Positions 7,318 to 17,735 of a stretch of 64,000 bases of DNA are shown piece after piece. The position numbers and the translations under genes are program-made. Numbering within the stretch: position 1 is the first letter of the stretch; each line of letters starts with the position of its first letter. The stretch comes from RYN-111 sp963760125. GTDB lineage: Bacteria; Actinomycetota; Actinomycetes; Mycobacteriales; SCTD01. The notes under the pieces were generated by a model. The model was not told the DNA's origin, did no database searches, and saw only the letters and a program-made list of their open reading frames with translations. The DNA lies in the NCBI GenBank assembly GCA_963760125.1, contig CAVXBV010000012.1, positions 1-64,000 of the forward strand, given 5' to 3'.

Positions 7318-9022
7318 GGAACTGCGGATCTCGGGCCTCGGAGTCATCGATGAGGCCGTGCTCGACCTCGCTCCAGGGCTGACGGTCGTGAGCGGCGAGA
7401 CCGGCGCCGGCAAGACCATGGTCGTGCAGGGGCTGGCCCTGCTGTTCGGCGGCCGCGCCGACAGCGGCCGCGTCCGCCCCGGCGGCGGCCGCGCCGTCGT
7501 CGAGGGGCGTCTCCTGTTGCCCTCTGATCACGTGGCGGTGAGCCGCGCGCTGGACGCCGGCGGCGAGCTCGACGACGACGTGCTGCTGCTGACGAGGACG
7601 GTCGGCGCGGACGGTCGTAGTCGGGCCCACGTCGGCGGCCGGTCCGTGCCGGTGGCGGTCCTGGGGGAGCTCGGGGAGCACGTCCTTGCGGTGCACGGGC
7701 AAAGCGATCAGCAGCGCCTGCTGCAGCCTGCCCGGCAGCGTGCGGCGCTGGATCGGTTCGCGGGCGCACCCGTGCTCGAGCGGCGCGAGCGGTTCGGCGC
7801 GCTGTGGGCCCGATGGAAGGACGTGCGCGCGACCCTGGCGCAGCTGCAGGCCGAAGCGGGGGAACGCGTGCGGGAAGCCGAGCTGCTGCGCCTGGGGCTG
7901 GCGGAGGTCGAGGCCGTGGCCCCCGAGCCGGGCGAGACCCAGGCGCTGGCCGCGGAGATTGAGCGGTTGTCGTACGCCGATGACCTGCGTCGTGCTGCCG
8001 CCCTCGGCCGGGCCGCCCTGACCGGGGACGACGTGGGGGAGGACATGGACGCCCTCGCGCTGATCACCGAGGCGCGACGGGCGCTCGAGGCCGTGGCCGG
8101 TCACGACGCCGTGCTCGACGCCCTGGCCGACCGGACCCGCGAGCTCGCGATGCTGGCTGCGGACGTCGCGGGCGAGCTCGCGTCGTACGCCCTCGGGGTG
8201 GATGCCGACCCGGCCCGCCTGGCCTCGGCGCAGGAGCGGCTCGCCACGCTCACGACGCTGGTACGACGGCACTCCGCCGACGACGCGGACGGTGTGCTGG
8301 CGTGGGCGTCGCGGGCGAGCGACCGGCTGCTCGCCCTGGACGGGACGGGCGACAACGTGGAGGCGCTGGAGGCCGAGGACGCACGACTGTCCGCGGAGCT
8401 CGCGGCGCTCGGCGCGGAGCTGACGGCAGCGCGCCTCTCGGCAGCAGAGCGTTTCGGGACGGCGGTGACCACTGAGCTGGTGGAGCTGGCCATGCCGCAC
8501 GCGGCGGTGGCCGCCGCGGTCAGCGCGCGGGAGGGCGACGTGCTGGAGACCGCCGGGCCCGAGGGCTGCGACGACGTCGAGCTGCTGCTCACCCCGCACT
8601 CGGGAGCACCTGCCCGGCCGCTGCACAAGGGCGCGTCCGGCGGAGAGCTGTCGCGGGTGATGCTCGCGGTCGAGGTGGTCTTCGCCGGGACCGACGGACC
8701 GCCCGTGATGGTGTTCGACGAGGTCGACGCCGGCGTCGGCGGCAAGGCGGCCGTCGAGATCGGCAAGCGGCTGGCGCGACTGGCCCGCGATCACCAGGTG
8801 ATCGTCGTGACCCACCTGCCGCAGGTGGCGGCGTTCGCCGACCGGCACCTGGTCGTCGTCAAGTCCGACAGCGGCGAGATCACCTCCAGCGGTGTCGTGG
8901 CGCTGTCGGAGGCCGAGCGGGTGGTCGAGCTCTCGCGGATGCTGGCCGGCGTGGACACCGGGATGGCGCGCGGCCACGCCGAGGAGCTGCTTGCGGTCGC
9001 GGCGGCGGCAAAGTCCTCCTAG
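7310..9022 (+). CDS. recN: DNA repair protein RecN (SMC-like ATPase)
   Basis: 570 residues. Walker A is VVSGETGAGKTMVVQGL near residue 26, the ABC signature is ASGGELSRVMLAVE, and Walker B is PVMVFDEVDAGVGGKAA, with the D-loop and switch HLPQVAAFAD behind it. The middle is a long Arg/Glu/Ala coiled coil. RecN acts early in double-strand break repair, holding DNA ends or sister chromatids together. Start at GTG 7310 (TTG 7313 also possible). A LexA-type box on the start implies SOS control. Convergent with the alcohol dehydrogenase (22-bp gap). Confidence 0.95.
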   Translation: MLEELRISGLGVIDEAVLDLAPGLTVVSGETGAGKTMVVQGLALLFGGRADSGRVRPGGGRAVVEGRLLLPSDHVAVSRALDAGGELDDDVLLLTRTVGADGRSRAHVGGRSVPVAVLGELGEHVLAVHGQSDQQRLLQPARQRAALDRFAGAPVLERRERFGALWARWKDVRATLAQLQAEAGERVREAELLRLGLAEVEAVAPEPGETQALAAEIERLSYADDLRRAAALGRAALTGDDVGEDMDALALITEARRALEAVAGHDAVLDALADRTRELAMLAADVAGELASYALGVDADPARLASAQERLATLTTLVRRHSADDADGVLAWASRASDRLLALDGTGDNVEALEAEDARLSAELAALGAELTAARLSAAERFGTAVTTELVELAMPHAAVAAAVSAREGDVLETAGPEGCDDVELLLTPHSGAPARPLHKGASGGELSRVMLAVEVVFAGTDGPPVMVFDEVDAGVGGKAAVEIGKRLARLARDHQVIVVTHLPQVAAFADRHLVVVKSDSGEITSSGVVALSEAERVVELSRMLAGVDTGMARGHAEELLAVAAAAKSS

Positions 9023-9044
9023 ACCCCTGTGTGCCGGCTCAGCG

Positions 9045-10097
9045 TCAGAACGTGCTGGTGTCGATGACGAAGCGGTACCGCACGTCGCTGTCGACCACGC
9101 GATCCCAGGCCTGGTCGATCTGCTCCCCGCTGATGGTCTCGATGTCGGCGGTGATGCCGTGCTCGGCGCAGAAGTCCAGCATTTCCTGGGTTTCCGGCAT
9201 GCCGCCGATGCCCGAGCCGGACCAGCTGCGGCGCATGCTCAGCAAGGACGGGACCGGGACCTCCATCGGCTCGGCCGGCGCGCCGACGTTCACCATCGTC
9301 CCGTCCAGACGCAGCATCCCCAGGAACCGGCGCATGGGCAGCGTCGCGGAGACCGTGTTGAGGATGAGGTCGAAGTGGTTGCGGAGGTCCTTGAACGTCT
9401 GCGGGTCGCTGGTCGCGTAGTAGTGCTGCGCGCCGTACGCCAGGCCGTCCTCCTGCTTGGCGAGCGTCTGGCTGAGCACGGTGACCTCGGCGCCCATCGC
9501 GACCGCGAGTTTCACACCGACGTGGCCGAGCCCGCCCATGCCGACGATCGCGACGCGCTTGCCCGGTCCGGCCTGCCAGTGGCGCAGCGGGGAGTACATC
9601 GTGATGCCGGCGCACAGCAGGGGGGCGGCGGCGTCCAAGGGGAGGGCCTGGGGGATGCGCAGCACGAAGTGCTCGTCGACGACGATCTCCGTGCTGTAGC
9701 CACCGTCGGTCGGCTTGCCGTCGCGACCCTTGCTGCCATAGGTGCCGATGTTGCCGCCGAGGCAGTACTGCTCGAGTCCCTGGGTGCAGTGGTCGCAGGT
9801 CCGGCAGGAGTCGACCAAGCAGCCGACGCCGACCCGGTCACCGAGCTGGTGCGTGGTCACGTCACTGCCGATCTCGACCACGGTGCCGGCGATCTCGTGT
9901 CCCGGCACGAGGGGGTAGTCGGCAGGTCCCCAGTCGCCGCGGCCGGTGTGGATGTCGGAGTGGCAGATCCCGGCGTACGCGATCGCGAGGCGCACGTCCT
10001 TCGGTCCGACGGGGCGGCGCTCGATGGTGGTGCGCGCGAACGGCGCCTTCGGCGCGGCGGTGGCGTAGGCGACGGCAGTGGTGGGCTGTGGGGACAT
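9045..10097 (-). CDS. Zinc-dependent alcohol dehydrogenase (NADP-type, YahK/AdhC-like)
   Basis: 350 residues from ATG 10097. Zinc ligands are clear: catalytic Cys in YAGICHSDIH, GHEIAGTV with the conserved His-Glu, and the structural zinc set CRTCDHCTQGLEQYC. The Rossmann motif is VGMGGLGHVGVKLA. The sequence type (SKGRDGKPTDGGYS, LPLDAAAPLLCAGIT) is that of broad-specificity cinnamyl-alcohol-dehydrogenase-like aldehyde reductases, reducing aldehydes with NADPH in the cytoplasm. The longer open frame upstream to 10709 runs antisense to the DUF222 gene and is not coding. Confidence 0.9.
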   Translation of the reverse strand: MSPQPTTAVAYATAAPKAPFARTTIERRPVGPKDVRLAIAYAGICHSDIHTGRGDWGPADYPLVPGHEIAGTVVEIGSDVTTHQLGDRVGVGCLVDSCRTCDHCTQGLEQYCLGGNIGTYGSKGRDGKPTDGGYSTEIVVDEHFVLRIPQALPLDAAAPLLCAGITMYSPLRHWQAGPGKRVAIVGMGGLGHVGVKLAVAMGAEVTVLSQTLAKQEDGLAYGAQHYYATSDPQTFKDLRNHFDLILNTVSATLPMRRFLGMLRLDGTMVNVGAPAEPMEVPVPSLLSMRRSWSGSGIGGMPETQEMLDFCAEHGITADIETISGEQIDQAWDRVVDSDVRYRFVIDTSTF

Positions 10098-10287
10098 GCG
10101 CTCAGCATGCCCCGCGGGGGAGGGGCGCGACCAGTCGGCTCGTCCTTGTCGCGTGGTCTTCTTCCGTGCTCGCCACGCGCGGCCGCCGACGGCAGTCGCT
10201 GTCGCTGCTGGCACCTGCCGTGGCCCAGCACCCACTCGTGAGGGTGGCACCGAGGCGGCAGCGTTCCTCCACACCGGGAAAGAGGTC

Positions 10288-10330
10288 TTGACAGAGAGAT
10301 CGAACACACATACTATCAAAGGTAGGAGGT
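10288..10330 (+). promoter_or_regulatory. Near-consensus promoter and RBS of the DUF222-HNH gene
   Basis: TTGACA (10288-10293), a 17-bp spacer and TACTAT (10311-10316) form an almost perfect sigma-70-type promoter, rare in this GC-rich DNA. A strong ribosome site AGGAGGT (10324-10330) follows almost at once, so the leader is about a dozen bases. TCGAAC (10300-10305) in the spacer is one intact LexA half-site; the second half (10310-10315) matches only 3 of 6. Confidence 0.75.
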
Positions 10331-10335
10331 GAGGC

Positions 10336-12145
10336 ATGAGCAGCGTGTACGGCGGGCTGCTGGCCCCTCCTGAGGACGTGCCGGGGGCCGACGGGCTACC
10401 GGACTGCCTCCCTGATTGGCTGCTCTCAGATCCCGGTGTGGCAGGCGATCTGCTGATGTCCCTGACGTGCGACTGCTGCGGCCGGTCCTGGGCTGTGCAC
10501 GAGCGCGACGATGCCGGAGGGGACAAGAGCCCGGTGGCTGCTGGCGCCGTCGCTCTGGAATCGTCGGTGGTCGCTGAGGCGGAGGTGGGGTGGGCGATCC
10601 CTGGGGTGACGGGGATGCCTGGGTCGTCGGAGCTGGTGCTGCCGGTGCCGAGTCCTGAGGTGCAGGCGGTCCTGGACGCGATCGCGCGGTTGGAGTCGGT
10701 GGAGGTCACGGGCGTGCCGGGGGCGCAGGCGTTGGTCGATGCGCAGGCTCTGCTTGAGGCGGAGCGCCGGTTGCGGGTGCTGGACCTGCGCCGGATCGGG
10801 GACGTGCAGGCGCGCGGCCTGGCGGTCGAGGGCGGCTACGCCTCCACGACGTCGTGGTTGCGGCAGCACCGACCCGATGGGGACGTGGGTGATGCGCGGC
10901 TCGCCGGGGCGTTGCGGGACCACCCCGTGCTCGAGGCGGCGGTGCGGGACGGGTCGTGCTCGCTGGGTGCAGCGCGGAAGGTGAACGGCGGCACTGCGGC
11001 AGTGCGGGACGCAGCTCGACCGGCCGGACGGGCTGATCGACGGCCAGCCGGGTGACGCGGTGCTGGATGCGGTGATCGGGCACGTCGCGACGGTCCTCTG
11101 CCGGGACCTGCAGGGGTTGCATGACGACGACCCCCGGCTGGCGGCAATCCTGGCGAAAGGTCAGACGCTGCAGCAGCTCCGGCTCGGCGGGGCGTCGCAG
11201 GCTGCGGTGCTTGAGAGCGCGTTGACCTGGCTCGCCCAGCAGGTTCGGCCGCGGGGGCTCACGGCGTTGTTGGACGAGATCGTGATGTGCGTGCTGCCGA
11301 GTGAGCTCGAGGAGCGGGAGAAGCGCGGGCAGGCCCGGCGGAGCTTCAGCCTGACGCTCAAGGACGACGGGAGTGGCTGGCACGCGTGCGGTGACCTGAC
11401 CCTGGAGTGCGGGGAGCGGTTGTGGGTCGCGCTGCGTGCGATGGCCACCGGCGATCCGGCGAATCCGCAGGACACTCAGGCGTGGGAAGACGCGCGCTCC
11501 GCGGGAGCCGCGGACGTCGATGAGGTCTTCGGGCCGCTGGGCCGGGCGCTCGCTGCGCAGGGACAGCTGCTGCCCCGGGCCCGGAGCGCGCGGCTGCATG
11601 ACGCGCTGAACCTGCTGCTCGAGCGGTACCTGTCTGCGGGTCTGGGTGGGCTGTTGGGGAAAGCGCCGGTGCAGATCCACGTCACCCTGTCCGACCAGGC
11701 GCTCATCGACCGGCCCGGTGCGCCGCCGCCGAGGGCGGACAGCGGCCGGTTGATCCCGCGCAGTGTGGTCCGTCGGTGGTGGAGCGACAGTCGGGTCAGC
11801 GCCTGGGTCCTTGGGCAAGGTGGGAAGTCACTACGGGTGATTCATGGTCAACGGACGCTGACCGCGGACGAACGCAGGGCCCTCACCATCGAAGGGGGAG
11901 GGCGGTGCGTCGGGGACGGGTGCTGCCCCGCAGTCCCTGATCCGCTCAGGCCACTGCGGCCGCATCACGTGCTGGGCTATGCCGAGGACCAGGTCACCAG
12001 CCTCGAGGACACCGTCCCGGTCTGTGATCGGCTGCACCACGACCTGCACACCGGCAAACGGACCGTGCAGGTCCGCGACGGCCGGTGGCTCACCGAGAAC
12101 GGCTGGACCACCGCACCCACCCTGCTCGACAACCCGCCGTTCTGA
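10336..12145 (+). pseudogene. DUF222/13E12-type HNH endonuclease, frameshifted
   Basis: Two frames make up one protein. Frame 10336-11055 gives the DUF222 N-terminal half (ALVDAQALLEAERRLRVLDL, LAGALRDHPVLEAAVRDGS); frame 11060-12145 gives the rest and ends in an HNH nuclease domain (GGGRCVGDGCC, then LRPHHVLGY and VPVCDRLHHDLH). The correct frame resumes at about 11003 with CGTQLDRPDGLIDG. A net +1 shift therefore lies near 10985-11010, through decay or a sequencing error. These genes are multicopy in actinobacteria; in mycobacteria the 13E12 family belongs to the LexA regulon. Substrate and role are unknown. Confidence 0.8.
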
Positions 12146-12225
12146 CAGTGACCTCGGGCAAGCCCGGAGCCGACACGCCGAGGCAGGAGCCGAGCCCGAG
12201 CCCGGTCCGGGCGTTCACTCGATGC

Positions 12226-13341
12226 ATGAGGCGACGCAGGCAGCACCAGCAGGACATCCCCGGCGTGCACGGGCGGGTCCGCTCGGGTCGGGAGACCGAC
12301 GACCTGCTGAAGCGGCTCAACGCCGGCGACATCGCCGTCGTCGACCACGTGGACCTCGACGGGACGACAGCCCAGGCCCTGGTGGACAAGCACGTCGTCG
12401 CCGTGGTCAACGCCGCACCGAGCACGAGCGGCCGGTATCCCAACCTCGGGCCGCGGGTGCTGGTGGACAACGGCGTGCTGCTGCTCGACCACGTGGGGGC
12501 GGGCGTGTTCACCGGTCTCCAGGACGGCAAGCGGGCGCGGGTGCACGACGACGCGCTCTGGGTGGGGGAGGACCGGGTCGCCACTGGTCGGGTGCTCGAC
12601 CTTGACGCCGTCACCACCGCCGCCGACCACGCGCGGGCGGGCCTCACCGCCCAGCTCGCGGACCTGGTGGCCAACACGACCGGCTTCCTGCTCGACGAGC
12701 GGGACGTCCTGCTCGACGGCACCGGGATCCCCTGGACCCGGACCCCGCTCGAGGGCCGCGACGTGGTCGTGGTCGTCGACGCCCACCAGGCACGGGCCGA
12801 GCTCGCCGCGCTGAGGCGTTTTGTGAAGCGGCGTGATCCTGTCTTCATCGGGGTCGACGCGGGAGCCGACCTGCTGCTGGAGAACGGTCACCGGCCGCAC
12901 CTGGTCCTGGGGAACAGCAGCCGGCTGAGCGCCTCGGCGCTCGCCGCAGCCCAGGAGGTGGTGCACCGCGGTGTCCTGCCGGACGGCGCCCTCGACCGGC
13001 GCAAGGGCGACCCGGCGCCGTCTGTCCGGTTCGGCACCAGCATCCCGGCCGCGGACCTCGCGCTGCTGATCGCTGACCAGGCCGGCGCGCGCACCCTCAC
13101 CGTGGTCGGCTTCCCGACGACGACCGAGCAGGTCCTGGACCACGGCCGGGCGGGAGCGCCGAGTGCCCTGCTGGTCCGGCTGCACCTGCTGGACCGGGTG
13201 ATCGGAGCGCAGGCGGCGGCGGCGCTGACCCCGCGGCGCGCGCTCGTCCTCCCGCTGGTGCTGGCGCTCGTAGCGGCGGGGCTGGGCGCGGGATTCGACC
13301 CGCAGACCGTCCTCGACCGGTGGAACGACCTGCCTTTCTAG
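12226..13341 (+). CDS. steA: SteA-like putative cytokinetic ring protein
   Basis: 371 residues from ATG 12226. The sequence follows the actinobacterial SteA pattern: ETDDLLKRLNAGDIAVVDHV, LLEREQ-type central domain represented by RTPLEGRDVVVVVDAHQARA, GVDAGADLLLENGHRPHLVL (thiamin pyrophosphokinase-like fold), and a C-terminal membrane helix (RALVLPLVLALVAAGLGAGF). SteA of corynebacteria is reported to act with SteB in septum formation and cell separation. I see no SteB-like gene directly downstream; pyrG follows after 96 bp. The extended upstream frame to 12085 overlaps the DUF222 gene and was not used. Confidence 0.8.
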   Translation: MRRRRQHQQDIPGVHGRVRSGRETDDLLKRLNAGDIAVVDHVDLDGTTAQALVDKHVVAVVNAAPSTSGRYPNLGPRVLVDNGVLLLDHVGAGVFTGLQDGKRARVHDDALWVGEDRVATGRVLDLDAVTTAADHARAGLTAQLADLVANTTGFLLDERDVLLDGTGIPWTRTPLEGRDVVVVVDAHQARAELAALRRFVKRRDPVFIGVDAGADLLLENGHRPHLVLGNSSRLSASALAAAQEVVHRGVLPDGALDRRKGDPAPSVRFGTSIPAADLALLIADQAGARTLTVVGFPTTTEQVLDHGRAGAPSALLVRLHLLDRVIGAQAAAALTPRRALVLPLVLALVAAGLGAGFDPQTVLDRWNDLPF

Positions 13342-13437
13342 GCGCCCCTGGCGCGTCGGACGACGGCCGGCACCGACCCCTGTTAGCCTGGTCTTCCGTG
13401 CAGCGAGTGCATCGCTGACTGACACGGGGAGCCCCTC

Positions 13438-15081
<1,644 letters not shown>

Positions 15082-15093
<12 letters not shown>

Positions 15094-15489
15094 GAGCAGC
15101 ACGGGGATTCGGCGGCGGGTCTTGCTCTGGTAGTCGACGTACGGCGGGAAGGCGGTGCACGCCCGCGACCACCACCGCGTGCGCTCGGTGCCGGTGACCT
15201 CGCGGGCGGTCAGCGAGTGGGTGACGCCGGCGTCGAGCAGGGTCACGACCGGGTGGGCGAGCAGGTTGGCGTACCACGCAGGGTGGCGATCGGCCCCGCG
15301 GGCGGAGGCCACGACGCAGTAGGTCCCGGCGTGCTCCACCCGCATGAGGGGTGTCTTGCGGACGGCGCCGGTCCGGACCCCGGTGGTGGTGAGCAGCACG
15401 ACGGCTCGGGCGCTCAGCCCTTGACCGGTGCGCTCCAGGTGATCCACCTCGTCGCGGACCCAGTCGACGGGGGAGGGGAGGTACGTCAC
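15082..15489 (-). CDS. Deazaflavin(F420)-dependent nitroreductase family protein
   Basis: 135 residues with the DDN/FDOR split-barrel signature: VVLLTTTGVRTGAVRKTPLMRVEHAGTY-type core (in pieces: TTTGVRTG, RKTPLM, YCVVASARGADRHPAWYANL) and HPVVTLLDAG. Members of this family use F420 or related flavins to reduce substrates such as quinones or nitroaromatics, and many bind membranes weakly; the substrate here is unknown. ATG at 15489. It converges on pyrG with a 12-bp overlap and diverges from the toxin-antitoxin operon starting at 15568. Confidence 0.85.
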
Positions 15490-15513
15490 TCCCTCAGTGT
15501 GCCGGAGCCAACC

Positions 15514-15558
15514 CTTTCAACTTTATCAACCCCGCGGTAGAGTACGACCTTGAGGAGG
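15514..15558 (+). promoter_or_regulatory. Toxin-antitoxin operon promoter, possible operator and RBS
   Basis: TAGAGT at 15538-15543 is a plausible -10. Just upstream lies an AT-rich patch containing TCAAC-TTTA-TCAAC, a direct repeat at about 15517-15530 that could be an operator for the downstream Xre-type antitoxin. AGGAGG at 15553-15558 is a strong ribosome site and fixes the antitoxin start at GTG 15568 rather than TTG 15550. Confidence 0.45.
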
Positions 15559-15567
15559 TCGAAGCCC

Positions 15568-15999
15568 GTGGATGTGCGAGCGCTGTACGCCCGAGCCAGT
15601 GGTCCGGCGCAGGCCCTGGCTGTCGCCGTCCTCGAGCAGGACCTCACCGATCAGGAGTGGGCCAGCCAGGTCGGGCCGGCGCTGAGCCAGGCTGACGTCG
15701 CCCGGCTGCTCGACATCAGCGTTCAGGCGGTGAGCAAGAGCCGCGGCCTGCTCCGCCTGCGCAACCGGGACGGACGCGTTGTCTACCCCGTGGTTCAGTT
15801 CGACGGTCGTCGGCCCCTCCCCGCCCTGCAGGAGGTGCTCGCGCTCCTCGACGGGCCGCTGCTGCCTCTCACCATCGCGTCGTGGCTCACGACCTCACAC
15901 CCCGCTCTGGACGGACGGACCCCTGCCCTGGCGTTGCGAGACGGTGACCGCGTCGCCGTGCTGCGGCTGGCCCGCCAGACGGTGTCCTCCGCCGGCTGA
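15568..15999 (+). CDS. Xre/ParS-MbcA-type antitoxin
   Basis: 143 residues. The central helix-turn-helix is LSQADVARLLDISVQAVSKS, followed by a basic region GLLRLRNRDGRVVYP, and a C-terminal Xre-MbcA-ParS toxin-binding half (ALQEVLALLDGPLLPLTIAS, then HPALDGRTPALALRDGD). Such proteins neutralise RES-domain toxins and repress their own operon. It lies 9 bp before the RES gene on the same strand, the usual order. GTG 15568 is chosen from the AGGAGG ten bases upstream. Confidence 0.8.
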   Translation: MDVRALYARASGPAQALAVAVLEQDLTDQEWASQVGPALSQADVARLLDISVQAVSKSRGLLRLRNRDGRVVYPVVQFDGRRPLPALQEVLALLDGPLLPLTIASWLTTSHPALDGRTPALALRDGDRVAVLRLARQTVSSAG

Positions 16000-16008
16000 G
16001 TCCCCACT

Positions 16009-16680
16009 GTGCCGCAGCCCGAGCCTCCTCCCGTCACCACCCTGGGCCGACTCCCCACCCGGGTGCTGGCCGGGGTCGTGTTGCACCGGGTCTTCTTGGC
16101 CCGCCGGCCGAGCCCGTGGTGGTTCTCGGGCGTGCCGAGCGACGCCGACCCGGACGGCTTCGGGCGGTTCGACCTCCCGCTCCCCGATGGCGCGTGCTAC
16201 CTGGCGACCAGCCCCGTCTCGGCGGCCCTCGAGACCTTCCAGCACCTGGTCGGCGGACTGCTGCCCGACGACGAGTTGAGGCGGCGCGCCCGGGTCGAGG
16301 TGCTCGCGCCCGCCAGCACACCGCTGGCTGCGAACCTCACCGCGGCCCGCGCGCGCGGTGCCGGGGTGACCTACGAGCTGTTCTCCAGCGGGGATCGGGC
16401 GCTCTCGCAGCGCTGGGCCGGCGGCCTTCGCCGGGCCGGGTTTCGCGCTCTCGTGCAGGGGGTGCGGCACGACCCCACCGGACGGCTGCGGGCGGTCACG
16501 CTGTTCGACCTCGCGGGGGACCATGCGCCGTACGACGACGAGGCGGGGTGGGCCGGGGAGCGCAAGGCGCTGCACACCGACATGGCGTTGCGGACCGCTC
16601 TCGGGAGGTACGGCATCCGGGTCACCCGCTCGGACGTGCAACTGCTCGTCGTGGCGCTCGAGGACAGCGGGCTGCTGTAG
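16009..16680 (+). CDS. RES-domain toxin (NAD+ phosphorylase family)
   Basis: 223 residues from GTG 16009. The RES hallmarks are present: the Arg of VVLHRVFLARRPSPWWFS, the Tyr and Glu of ACYLATSPVSAALETF, and the later Ser/Arg-bearing segment SQRWAGGLRRAGFRALVQGV. Known RES toxins degrade NAD+ by phosphorolysis or hydrolysis and so arrest growth unless bound by their Xre antitoxin. It is translationally close to the antitoxin (9-bp gap). It converges with the hydroxylase-type gene with 1 bp between stops. Whether it is active cannot be told from sequence alone, but no hallmark is missing. Confidence 0.8.
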   Translation: MPQPEPPPVTTLGRLPTRVLAGVVLHRVFLARRPSPWWFSGVPSDADPDGFGRFDLPLPDGACYLATSPVSAALETFQHLVGGLLPDDELRRRARVEVLAPASTPLAANLTAARARGAGVTYELFSSGDRALSQRWAGGLRRAGFRALVQGVRHDPTGRLRAVTLFDLAGDHAPYDDEAGWAGERKALHTDMALRTALGRYGIRVTRSDVQLLVVALEDSGLL

Positions 16681-16681
16681 A

Positions 16682-17329
16682 TCAGCGCGCGACGGCGGCA
16701 GTCTTCGCGGTGGGGGAGACCTCGACGTCCTCCTTGCGCGGGTTGGTGCGCAGCACCCGGTCGCCGCCGCGACGCGTCACGCCGAGCCAGTAGCGCTCGT
16801 TGCGGAAGTGGTGCAACCGATGCGCCCGGTGCAGGCGCCGGTACGGGCCGTGGCGCGGCACGTAGTCGGTGTGGATGAGGAAGTGGACCCACTCGTAGAC
16901 CAAGACCATCACCGCGGCGACCAGGACCCCGGTCACCGCGGACGGCGTCCGGAAGACCAGCACGATCGCGCCGAGGAGCACGCTCCCGCCGTACACGGTG
17001 ACGGGGTGGAGGAACTGCCAGCGCAGGTCGCGCGGGTCCTCGTGGTGGCGCCGATGGGCGTAGCCGGCGATCTTGTCGCGGCGGGAGCCGTTCGCCGGGC
17101 AGTGCAGGACGAAGACGTGGATCAGCCACTCCACGAACGGCTGAGCCGCCAACAGCGAGGCGACGACCACCGCATCGGCCCACGACCACGACGTCCACCA
17201 GCCGGGCCAGGCGAGCCGGACGACGAGCAGGACGCCGATCTGCGCGGCCAGCAGCAGGGGAGTCCGGTGCGCGCGGAACTCCGCGAACGCTTCGGGCAGC
17301 GTGTGCAGGTCGCGGGTGACAGGTGGCAC
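16682..17329 (-). CDS. Sterol desaturase/fatty acid hydroxylase superfamily membrane protein
   Basis: 215 residues from GTG 17329. Four or so membrane segments (for example TPLLLAAQIGVLLVVRLAW and GVLVAAVMVLVYEWVHFLIH) carry the clustered histidines of a di-iron hydroxylase: HVFVLH, HRRHHEDP, HFLIHTDY and HRAHRLHHF. Members oxidise lipids, carotenoids or sterols at the membrane; the substrate is unknown. Starts upstream of 17329 would overlap the divergent padR gene, so the GTG opening MPPVTRDLHTLPEAF is preferred. Confidence 0.85.
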   Translation of the reverse strand: MPPVTRDLHTLPEAFAEFRAHRTPLLLAAQIGVLLVVRLAWPGWWTSWSWADAVVVASLLAAQPFVEWLIHVFVLHCPANGSRRDKIAGYAHRRHHEDPRDLRWQFLHPVTVYGGSVLLGAIVLVFRTPSAVTGVLVAAVMVLVYEWVHFLIHTDYVPRHGPYRRLHRAHRLHHFRNERYWLGVTRRGGDRVLRTNPRKEDVEVSPTAKTAAVAR

Positions 17330-17393
17330 GACGCCGACGGTACGCCGCACCTGGGCCTTGCGGCACCTCGCGGCGCCCGGTACCTTGCCTGAC

Positions 17394-17735
17394 ATGGAAC
17401 CGGGTGGGACACGCATCTCCCAGCTCCGCCGTGGGGTGCTGGAGTTCTGCGTGCTCGCCCTTCTCTCCGAGGCCGAGCTCTACGGCTTCGACCTGGTCCG
17501 TCGCCTGTCTGAGGTCGACGGGCTGGTGACCAGCGAGGGGACCATCTACCCGCTGCTGTCCCGGCTCCGGCGCGAGGGCTGGGTCACCACGACCTGGGCC
17601 GAGTCGGAGTCCGGACCACCGCGCCGCTACTACGCCCTCACCACGGACGGCGCGCAGGCGCTGGCCGGCTTCACCCAGGACTGGGAGCGCTTCCGCGACT
17701 CCGTCGACGCCGTACTCACCAAGGGGACGTCATGA
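17394..17735 (+). CDS. PadR family transcriptional regulator
   Basis: 113 residues from ATG 17394. The winged-helix domain reads LRRGVLEFCVLALLSEAELYG-like (EFCVLALLSEAELYGFDLV), GTIYPLLSRLRREGWV and the wing PPRRYYALTTDGAQ. PadR proteins of this short type usually repress a neighbouring membrane or efflux gene. Its stop overlaps the start of the HAAS-type membrane protein (ATGA), a very common pairing, so it probably controls that protein and itself. Confidence 0.9.
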   Translation: MEPGGTRISQLRRGVLEFCVLALLSEAELYGFDLVRRLSEVDGLVTSEGTIYPLLSRLRREGWVTTTWAESESGPPRRYYALTTDGAQALAGFTQDWERFRDSVDAVLTKGTS

